From contig CALZFC010000160.1 of assembly GCA_945643635.1 (NCBI GenBank), positions 186,001-250,000 of the forward strand: a stretch of DNA of 64,000 nucleotides. Reading direction: 5' to 3'. Under the pieces are notes generated by a model. That model saw nothing but the letters and a program-made list of their open reading frames with translations, searched no databases and was not told the DNA's origin. Both the position numbers and the translations under genes were made by a program. This stretch comes from Allodiplogaster sudhausi (Eukaryota; Nematoda; Chromadorea; Rhabditida; Diplogasteridae). Shown here one piece after another: positions 54,407 through 64,000 of the stretch (the stretch's first letter is position 1; each line of letters starts with the position of its first letter).

Positions 54407-57400
54407 AGTGGTTCGAATTGTATTTAAACGAACCGTCTTGACGAGATCTAACTATGCATACCTTCACTAGTAGAAGAATACCTATCATGACTTGGCCAGA
54501 ACATGTCAAAATGTGATTATGTCTAAAATTGTCAATATCTTTTTGTTGTCTAAAATTGACCATATCTTTTTTTCTGATGATTCAAAGTGGTCCGAATTGT
54601 ATTTAAACGAACCGTCTTGACGAGATCTAACTATGCATACCTTCACTAGTAGAATACCTATCATGACTTGGCCAGAACATGTCAAAATGTGATTATGTCT
54701 AAAATTGTCAATATCTTTTTGTTGTCTAAAATTGACCATATCTTTTTTTCTGATGATTCAAAGTGGTTCGAATTGTATTTAAACGAACCGTCTTGACGAG
54801 ATCTAACTATGCATACCTTCACTAGTAGAAGAATACCTATCATGACTTGGCCAGAACATGTCAAAATGTGATTATGTCTAAAATTGTCAATATCTTTTTG
54901 TTGTCTAAAATTGACCATATCTTTTTTTCTGATGATTCAAAGTGGTTCGAATTGTATTTAAACGAACCGTCTTGACGAGATCTAACTATACATACCTTCA
55001 CTAGTAGAATACCTATCACGACTTGGCCAGAACATGTCAAAATGTGAATTTGTCTAAAATTGACCATATCTTTTTTTGTCTAACATTGACCATATCTTTT
55101 TTCTGATGATTCAAAGTGGTCCGAATTGTATTTAAACGAACCGTCTTGACGAGATCTAACTATAAATACCTTCACTAGTAGAATACCTATCATGACTTGG
55201 CCAGAACATGTCAAAATGTGATTATGTCTAAAATTGTCAATATCTTTTTGTTGTCTAAAATTGACCATATCTTTTTTCTGATGATTCAAAGTGGTTCGAA
55301 TTGTATTTAAACGAACCGTCTTGACGAGATCTAACTATACATACCTTCACTAGTAGAATACCTATCACGACTTGGCCAGAACATGTCAAAATGTGAATTT
55401 GTCTAAAATTGACCATATCTTTTTTTGTCTAACATTGACCATATCTTTTTTCTGATGATTCAAAGTGGTCCGAATTGTATTTAAACGAACCGTCTTGACG
55501 AGATCAAACTGTAAATACCTTCACTAGTAGAATACCTATCACGACTTGGCCAGAACATGTCAAAATGTGAATTTGTCTAAAATTGACCATATCTTTTTTT
55601 TGTCTAACATTGACCATATCTTTTTTCTGATGATTCAAAGTGGTCCGAATTGTATTTAAACGAACCGTCTTGACGAGATCTAACTATGCATACCTTCACT
55701 AGTAGAAGAATACCTATCATGACTTGGCCAGAACATGTCAAAATGTGATTATGTCTAAAATTGTCAATATCTTTTTGTTGTCTAACATTGACCATATCTT
55801 TTTTTCTGATGATTCAAAGTGGTCCGAATTGTATTTAAACGAACCGTCTTGACGAGATCTAACTGTAAATACCTTCACTAGTAGAATACCTATCACGACT
55901 TGGCCAGAACATGTCAAAATGTGAATTTGTCTAAAATTGACCATATCTTTTTTTTGTCTAACATTGACCATATCTTTTTTTCTGATGATTCAAAGTGGTC
56001 CGAATTGTATTTAAACGAACCGTCTTGACGAGATCTAACTATGCATACCTTCACTAGTAGAATACCTATCATGACTTGGCCAGAACATGTCAAAATGTGA
56101 TTTGTCTAAAATTGTCAATATCTTTTTGTTGTCTAAAATTGACCATATCTTTTTTCTGATGATTCAAAGTGGTTCGAATTGTATTTAAACGAACCGTCTT
56201 GACGAGATCTAACTATGCATACCTTCACTAGTAGAAGAATACCTATCATGACTTGGCCAGAACATGTCAAAATGTGATTATGTCTAAAATTGTCAATATC
56301 TTTTTGTTGTCTAAAATTGACCATATCTTTTTTCTGATGATTCAAAGTGGTTCGAATTGTATTTAAACGAACCGTCTTGACGAGATCTAACTATGCATAC
56401 CTTCACTAGTAGAAGAATACCTATCATGACTTGGCCAGAACATGTCAAAATGTGATTATGTCTAAAATTGTCAATATCTTTTTGTTGTCTAAAATTGACC
56501 ATATCTTTTTTTCTGATGATTCAAAGTGGTTCGAATTGTATTTAAACGAACCGTCTTGACGAGATCTAACTATACATACCTTCACTAGTAGAATACCTAT
56601 CACGACTTGGCCAGAACATGTCAAAATGTGAATTTGTCTAAAATTGACCATATCTTTTTTTGTCTAACATTGACCATATCTTTTTTCTGATGATTCAAAG
56701 TGGTCCGAATTGTATTTAAACGAACCGTCTTGACGAGATCAAACTGTAAATACCTTCACTAGTAGAATACCTATCACGACTTGGCCAGAACATGTCAAAA
56801 TGTGAATTTGTCTAAAATTGACCATATCTTTTTTTTGTCTAACATTGACCATATCTTTTTTCTGATGATTCAAAGTGGTCCGAATTGTATTTAAACGAAC
56901 CGTCTTGACGAGATCTAACTATGCATACCTTCACTAGTAGAAGAATACCTATCATGACTTGGCCAGAACATGTCAAAATGTGATTATGTCTAAAATTGTC
57001 AATATCTTTTTGTTGTCTAAAATTGACCATATCTTTTTTTCTGATGATTCAAAGTGGTCCGAATTGTATTTAAACGAACCGTCTTGACGAGATCTAACTG
57101 TAAATACCTTCACTAGTAGAATACCTATCACGACTTGGCCAGAACATGTCAAAATGTGAATTTGTCTAAAATTGACCATATCTTTTTTTGTCTAACATTG
57201 ACCATATCTTTTTTCTGATGATTCAAAGTGGTCCGAATTGTATTTAAACGAACCGTCTTGACGAGATCTAACTATGCATACCTTCACTAGTAGAATACCT
57301 ATCATGACTTGGCCAGAACATGTCAAAATGTGATTATGTCTAAAATTGTCAATATCTTTTTGTTGTCTAAAATTGACCATATCTTTTTTTCTGATGATTC

Positions 57401-60400
57401 AAAGTGGTTCGAATTGTATTTAAACGAACCGTCTTGACGAGATCTAACTATGCATACCTTCACTAGTAGAAGAATACCTATCATGACTTGGCCAGAACAT
57501 GTCAAAATGTGATTATGTCTAAAATTGTCAATATCTTTTTGTTGTCTAAAATTGACCATATCTTTTTTTCTGATGATTCAAAGTGGTTCGAATTGTATTT
57601 AAACGAACCGTCTTGACGAGATCTAACTATGCATACCTTCACTAGTAGAAGAATACCTATCATGACTTGGCCAGAACATGTCAAAATGTGATTATGTCTA
57701 AAATTGTCAATATCTTTTTGTTGTCTAAAATTGACCATATCTTTTTTTCTGATGATTCAAAGTGGTTCGAATTGTATTTAAACGAACCGTCTTGACGAGA
57801 TCTAACTATACATACCTTCACTAGTAGAATACCTATCACGACTTGGCCAGAACATGTCAAAATGTGAATTTGTCTAAAATTGACCATATCTTTTTTTGTC
57901 TAACATTGACCATATCTTTTTTCTGATGATTCAAAGTGGTCCGAATTGTATTTAAACGAACCGTCTTGACGAGATCAAACTGTAAATACCTTCACTAGTA
58001 GAATACCTATCACGACTTGGCCAGAACATGTCAAAATGTGAATTTGTCTAAAATTGACCATATCTTTTTTTTGTCTAACATTGACCATATCTTTTTTCTG
58101 ATGATTCAAAGTGGTCCGAATTGTATTTAAACGAACCGTCTTGACGAGATCTAACTATGCATACCTTCACTAGTAGAAGAATACCTATCATGACTTGGCC
58201 AGAACATGTCAAAATGTGATTATGTCTAAAATTGTCAATATCTTTTTGTTGTCTAAAATTGACCATATCTTTTTTTCTGATGATTCAAAGTGGTTCGAAT
58301 TGTATTTAAACGAACCGTCTTGACGAGATCTAACTATAAATACCTTCACTAGTAGAATACCTATCACGACTTGGCCAGAACATGTCAAAATGTGAATTTG
58401 TCTAAAATTGACCATATCTTTTTTTGTCTAACATTGACCATATCTTTTTTCTGATGATTCAAAGTGGTCCGAATTGTATTTAAACGAACCGTCTTGACGA
58501 GATCTAACTATGCATACCTTCACTAGTAGAATACCTATCATGACTTGGCCAGAACATGTCAAAATGTGATTATGTCTAAAATTGTCAATATCTTTTTGTT
58601 GTCTAAAATTGACCATATCTTTTTTTCTGATGATTCAAAGTGGTTCGAATTGTATTTAAACGAACCGTCTTGACGAGATCTAACTATGCATACCTTCACT
58701 AGTAGAAGAATACCTATCATGACTTGGCCAGAACATGTCAAAATGTGATTATGTCTAAAATTGTCAATATCTTTTTGTTGTCTAAAATTGACCATATCTT
58801 TTTTTCTGATGATTCAAAGTGGTTCGAATTGTATTTAAACGAACCGTCTTGACGAGATCTAACTATACATACCTTCACTAGTAGAATACCTATCACGACT
58901 TGGCCAGAACGTGTCAAAATGTGAATTTGTCTAAAATTGACCATATCTTTTTTTGTCTAACATTGACCATATCTTTTTTCTGATGATTCAAAGTGGTCCG
59001 AATTGTATTTAAACGAACCGTCTTGACGAGATCAAACTGTAAATACCTTCACTAGTAGAATACCTATCACGACTTGGCCAGAACATGTCAAAATGTGAAT
59101 TTGTCTAAAATTGACCATATCTTTTTTTTGTCTAACATTGACCATATCTTTTTTCTGATGATTCAAAGTGGTCCGAATTGTATTTAAACGAACCGTCTTG
59201 ACGAGATCTAACTATGCATACCTTCACTAGTAGAAGAATACCTATCATGACTTGGCCAGAACATGTCAAAATGTGATTATGTCTAAAATTGTCAATATCT
59301 TTTTGTTGTCTAAAATTGACCATATCTTTTTTTCTGATGATTCAAAGTGGTCCGAATTGTATTTAAACGAACCGTCTTGACGAGATCTAACTATGCATAC
59401 CTTCACTAGTAGAATACCTATCATGACTTGGCCAGAACATGTCAAAATGTGATTATGTCTAAAATTGTCAATATCTTTTTGTTGTCTAAAATTGACCATA
59501 TCTTTTTTTCTGATGATTCAAAGTGGTTCGAATTGTATTTAAACGAACCGTCTTGACGAGATCTAACTGTAAATACCTTCACTAGTAGAATACCTATCAC
59601 GACTTGGCCAGAACATGTCAAAATGTGAATTTGTCTAAAATTGACCATATCTTTTTTTGTCTAACATTGACCATATCTTTTTTCTGATGATTCAAAGTGG
59701 TCCGAATTGTATTTAAACGAACCGTCTTGACGAGATCTAACTATGCATACCTTCACTAGTAGAATACCTATCATGACTTGGCCAGAACATGTCAAAATGT
59801 GATTATGTCTAAAATTGTCAATATCTTTTTGTTGTCTAAAATTGACCATATCTTTTTTTCTGATGATTCAAAGTGGTTCGAATTGTATTTAAACGAACCG
59901 TCTTGACGAGATCTAACTATGCATACCTTCACTAGTAGAAGAATACCTATCATGACTTGGCCAGAACATGTCAAAATGTGATTATGTCTAAAATTGTCAA
60001 TATCTTTTTGTTGTCTAAAATTGACCATATCTTTTTTTCTGATGATTCAAAGTGGTTCGAATTGTATTTAAACGAACCGTCTTGACGAGATCTAACTATG
60101 CATACCTTCACTAGTAGAAGAATACCTATCATGACTTGGCCAGAACATGTCAAAATGTGATTATGTCTAAAATTGTCAATATCTTTTTGTTGTCTAAAAT
60201 TGACCATATCTTTTTTTCTGATGATTCAAAGTGGTTCGAATTGTATTTAAACGAACCGTCTTGACGAGATCTAACTATACATACCTTCACTAGTAGAATA
60301 CCTATCACGACTTGGCCAGAACATGTCAAAATGTGAATTTGTCTAAAATTGACCATATCTTTTTTTGTCTAACATTGACCATATCTTTTTTCTGATGATT

Positions 60401-60443
60401 CAAAGTGGTCCGAATTGTATTTAAACGAACCGTCTTGACGAGA
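54407..60443. repeat. Large duplicated segment, copy 2 (~6.04 kb, ~34 monomers)
   Basis: This is the counterpart of 48231-54272. BglII-less monomers at about 55504, 56740 and 57976 are spaced 1,236 bp (7 monomers), then one at 59032 (1,056 bp, 6 monomers). Private changes include gtgatttgtc near 56098, a missing gaa triplet near 55880, and tgtaaat near 57100 and 59568. Identity with copy 1 ends where 60445 reads taactaaatacc (two bases short). The low number of differences suggests a recent event compared with the other higher-order blocks. Confidence 0.88.
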
Positions 60444-63400
60444 TCTAACTAAATACCTTCACTAGTAGAATACCTATCACGACTTGGCCAGAACATGTCA
60501 AAATGTGAATTTGTCTAAAATTGACCATATCTTTTTTTTGTCTAACATTGACCATATCTTTTTTCTGATGATTCAAAGTGGTCCGAATTGTATTTAAACG
60601 AACCGTCTTGACGAGATCTAACTATAAATACCTTCACTAGTAGAAGAATACCTATCACGACTTGGCCAGAACATGTCAAAATGTGAATTTGTCTAAAATT
60701 GACCATATCTTTTTTTTGTCTAACATTGACCATATCTTTTTTTCTGATGATTCAAAGTGGTCCGAATTGTATTTAAACGAACCGTCTTGACGAGATCTAA
60801 CTATGCATACCTTCACTAGTAGAATACCTATCATGACTTGGCCAGAACATGTCAAAATGTGATTATGTCTAAAATTGTCAATATCTTTTTGTTGTCTAAA
60901 ATTGACCATATCTTTTTTTCTGATGATTCAAAGTGGTTCGAATTGTATTTAAACGAACCGTCTTGACGAGATCTAACTATGCATACCTTCACTAGTAGAA
61001 GAATACCTATCATGACTTGGCCAGAACATGTCAAAATGTGATTATGTCTAAAATTGTCAATATCTTTTTGTTGTCTAAAATTGACCATATCTTTTTTTCT
61101 GATGATTCAAAGTGGTTCGAATTGTATTTAAACGAACCGTCTTGACGAGATCTAACTATACATACCTTCACTAGTAGAATACCTATCACGACTTGGCCAG
61201 AACATGTCAAAATGTGAATTTGTCTAAAATTGACCATATCTTTTTTTGTCTAACATTGACCATATCTTTTTTCTGATGATTCAAAGTGGTCCGAATTGTA
61301 TTTAAACGAACCGTCTTGACGAGATCTAACTGTAAATACCTTCACTAGTAGAATACCTATCACGACTTGGCCAGAACATGTCAAAATGTGAATTTGTCTA
61401 AAATTGACCATATCTTTTTTTTTTCTAACATTGACCATATCTTTTTTCTGATGATTCAAAGTGGTCCGAATTGTATTTAAACGAACCGTCTTGACGAGAT
61501 CTAACTATAAATACCTTCACTAGTAGAATACCTATCACGACTTGGCCAGAACATGTCAAAATGTGATTATGTCTAAAATTGTCAATATCTTTTTGTTGTC
61601 TAAAATTGACCATATCTTTTTTTCTGATGATTCAAAGTGGTTCGAATTGTATTTAAACGAACCGTCTTGACGAGATCTAACTATGCATACCTTCACTAGT
61701 AGAAGAATACCTATCATGACTTGGCCAGAACATGTCAAAATGTGATTATGTCTAAAATTGTCAATATCTTTTTGTTGTCTAAAATTGACCATATCTTTTT
61801 TTCTGATGATTCAAAGTGGTTCGAATTGTATTTAAACGAACCGTCTTGACGAGATCTAACTATGCATACCTTCACTAGTAGAAGAATACCTATCATGACT
61901 TGGCCAGAACATGTCAAAATGTGATTATGTCTAAAATTGTCAATATCTTTTTGTTGTCTAAAATTGACCATATCTTTTTTTCTGATGATTCAAAGTGGTT
62001 CGAATTGTATTTAAACGAACCGTCTTGACGAGATCTAACTATACATACCTTCACTAGTAGAATACCTATCACGACTTGGCCAGAACGTGTCAAAATGTGA
62101 ATTTGTCTAAAATTGACCATATCTTTTTTTGTCTAACATTGACCATATCTTTTTTCTGATGATTCAAAGTGGTCCGAATTGTATTTAAACGAACCGTCTT
62201 GACGAGATCAAACTGTAAATACCTTCACTAGTAGAATACCTATCACGACTTGGCCAGAACATGTCAAAATGTGAATTTGTCTAAAATTGACCATATCTTT
62301 TTTTTTGTCTAACATTGACCATATCTTTTTTCTGATGATTCAAAGTGGTCCGAATTGTATTTAAACGAACCGTCTTGACGAGATCTAACTATGCATACCT
62401 TCACTAGTAGAAGAATACCTATCATGACTTGGCCAGAACATGTCAAAATGTGATTATGTCTAAAATTGTCAATATCTTTTTGTTGTCTAAAATTGACCAT
62501 ATCTTTTTTTCTGATGATTCAAAGTGGTCCGAATTGTATTTAAACGAACCGTCTTGACGAGATCTAACTATGCATACCTTCACTAGTAGAATACCTATCA
62601 TGACTTGGCCAGAACATGTCAAAATGTGATTATGTCTAAAATTGTCAATATCTTTTTGTTGTCTAAAATTGACCATATCTTTTTTTCTGATGATTCAAAG
62701 TGGTTCGAATTGTATTTAAACGAACCGTCTTGACGAGATCTAACTATAAATACCTTCACTAGTAGAATACCTATCACGACTTGGCCAGAACATGTCAAAA
62801 TGTGAATTTGTCTAAAATTGACCATATCTTTTTTTGTCTAACATTGACCATATCTTTTTTCTGATGATTCAAAGTGGTCCGAATTGTATTTAAACGAACC
62901 GTCTTGACGAGATCTAACTATGCATACCTTCACTAGTAGAATACCTATCATGACTTGGCCAGAACATGTCAAAATGTGAATTTGTCTAAAATTGACCATA
63001 TCTTTTTTTTGTCTAACATTGACCATATCTTTTTTTCTGATGATTCAAAGTGGTCCGAATTGTATTTAAACGAACCGTCTTGACGAGATCTAACTATGCA
63101 TACCTTCACTAGTAGAATACCTATCATGACTTGGCCAGAACATGTCAAAATGTGATTATGTCTAAAATTGTCAATATCTTTTTGTTGTCTAAAATTGACC
63201 ATATCTTTTTTTCTGATGATTCAAAGTGGTTCGAATTGTATTTAAACGAACCGTCTTGACGAGATCTAACTATAAATACCTTCACTAGTAGAATACCTAT
63301 CACGACTTGGCCAGAACATGTCAAAATGTGAATTTGTCTAAAATTGACCATATCTTTTTTTTTTCTAACATTGACCATATCTTTTTTCTGATGATTCAAA

Positions 63401-64000
63401 GTGGTCCGAATTGTATTTAAACGAACCGTCTTGACGAGATCTAACTATAAATACCTTCACTAGTAGAAGAATACCTATCACGACTTGGCCAGAACATGTC
63501 AAAATGTGAATTTGTCTAAAATTGACCATATCTTTTTTTTGTCTAACATTGACCATATCTTTTTTTCTGATGATTCAAAGTGGTCCGAATTGTATTTAAA
63601 CGAACCGTCTTGACGAGATCTAACTATGCATACCTTCACTAGTAGAAGAATACCTATCATGACTTGGCCAGAACATGTCAAAATGTGATTTGTCTAAAAT
63701 TGTCAATATCTTTTTGTTGTCTAAAATTGACCATATCTTTTTTTCTGATGATTCAAAGTGGTTCGAATTGTATTTAAACGAACCGTCTTGACGAGATCTA
63801 ACTATGCATACCTTCACTAGTAGAAGAATACCTATCATGACTTGGCCAGAACATGTCAAAATGTGATTATGTCTAAAATTGTCAATATCTTTTTGTTGTC
63901 TAAAATTGACCATATCTTTTTTTCTGATGATTCAAAGTGGTTCGAATTGTATTTAAACGAACCGTCTTGACGAGATCTAACTATACATACCTTCACTAGT
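60444..64000. repeat. Right mosaic segment
   Basis: About 20 monomers. The order from about 60361 to 61400 matches 12474-13513 at a constant offset of 47,887 bp at five landmark monomers (60542, 60676, 60852, 61031, 61250), so this segment shares ancestry with the 12-mer block. Other marks are a long T-tract with lost g at about 61411-61425 and 63355-63365, a recombinant cacgac-gattatg monomer near 61545-61570, gaacgtgtc at 62087, a catgac-gaatttg recombinant near 62950, and gtgatttgtc near 63686. The array continues past base 64000. Confidence 0.65.

Larger units (their letters stand above)
1..64000. repeat. Uninterrupted ~176-bp tandem satellite array
   Basis: Every line of the window carries the same monomer head-to-tail. 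The anchor ctgatgattc recurs at 35, 210, 386, 561, 737, 911, 1087, 1263, 1437 and onward to 63924, with steps mostly of 174-179 bp, giving about 363 monomers. Orientation never flips and no foreign sequence intervenes. Monomers differ mainly at a fixed set of variable sites: ggttcg/ggtccg, agatct/agatca, a four-state patch, an optional gaa triplet, cacgac/catgac, gaatttg/gattatg, gaccata/gtcaata, T-tract length and aacatt/aaaatt. Base composition is about 33% G+C. Satellites of this size and organisation are typical of eukaryotic centromeric, pericentromeric or subtelomeric heterochromatin. That location, and a plant source, are inferences. I do not recognise the family. Confidence 0.98.

Noticed and set aside
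88..63913. Hundreds of overlapping minus-strand open frames of 60-104 codons with near-identical peptides (starting MVNFRQ or MNHQKK)
   Set aside because: They recur with the satellite period, end wherever the ~176-bp length shifts the frame, and change reading with each indel. No start context, codon signal or recognised domain is seen. They are repeat by-products, not genes.
1..64000. CRISPR array
   Set aside because: The repeat unit is ~176 bp and contiguous. There are no unique spacers between short repeats and no cas genes.
1..64000. Transposon or retroelement insertion inside the array
   Set aside because: I looked for any break in the monomer register, target-site duplication or foreign sequence and found none. 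Length changes are small indels or whole-monomer shuffles.
1..64000. CENP-B box in the monomer
   Set aside because: No match to the core TTCG....A..CGGG pattern. The TTCG in GGTTCG is followed by aattg and has no CGGG at the required spacing.
1..64000. Telomeric repeats or a transition to subtelomere
   Set aside because: No TTTAGGG or TTAGGG runs on either strand. The satellite continues to both ends of the window.
1..64000. Purely artificial or assembly-collapsed sequence
   Set aside because: Monomers carry ordered, linked variants and nested higher-order units that a synthetic or looping assembly error would not easily produce. A local assembly duplication remains possible only for the 48.2-60.4 kb pair and is listed as a test there.

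Overview
The whole 64 kb window is one uninterrupted tandem satellite array. A monomer of about 176 bp (mostly 174-179 bp, roughly 33% G+C) is repeated head-to-tail about 363 times, always in the same orientation. The array runs off both ends of the window. I see no gene, RNA gene, transposon, inversion or non-satellite interruption anywhere. Minus-strand open frames of 60-104 codons recur with the repeat period and are by-products of the repeat, not genes. A long homogeneous array with a nucleosome-sized, AT-rich monomer and higher-order structure points to a eukaryotic chromosome, at a centromeric, pericentromeric or subtelomeric heterochromatin block. A flowering plant is my best guess, but I do not recognise the monomer and cannot name the species.

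Monomer anatomy, counting from the conserved ctgatgattc: positions 16-40 hold an inverted repeat (GGTTCG, 13-nt loop, CGAACC), intact in one monomer class and broken by a T-to-C change in the other. Positions 50-55 hold a BglII site in most monomers. Positions 58-65 are a hypervariable patch (tatgcat, tatacat, tataaat, tgtaaat). A SpeI site lies at 72-77, and TGGCCA and ACATGT lie near 96-109. The last ~52 bp are two direct copies of a 26-bp T-tract-ended unit, preceded by what looks like a third, decayed partial copy. Linked variants define a few monomer types, including a cacgac/gaatttg/gaccata haplotype, a catgac/gattatg/gtcaata haplotype and an agatcaaac/tgtaaat type.

Layout by order of monomer types: mosaic (1-4.5 kb); ~879-bp 5-mer units (4.5-6.95 kb); mosaic with two deletion monomers (6.95-8.7 kb); ~2.12-kb 12-mer units (8.7-14.05 kb); mosaic related at a 2.82-kb offset (14.05-18.4 kb); four copies of a ~2.46-kb 14-mer (18.4-28.2 kb); ~1.41-kb 8-mer (28.45-30.8 kb); mosaic (30.8-36.8 kb); ~1.055-kb 6-mer (36.8-38.9 kb); ~1.58-kb 9-mer (38.9-44.9 kb); ~705-bp 4-mer (45.0-46.6 kb); mosaic (46.6-48.2 kb); two near-identical ~6.04-kb segments (48.23-54.27 and 54.41-60.44 kb, offset 6,172-6,176 bp); and a right end (60.4-64 kb) that begins with a block like the one at 12.5-13.5 kb.

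There is no gene system here. The interest lies in the architecture: a satellite that appears to have been built from a short T-rich sub-repeat, amplified locally at many unit lengths, shuffled at monomer level, and recently duplicated over a multi-kilobase span. All period estimates come from reading positions of diagnostic variants by eye, so block edges are accurate to about one monomer.
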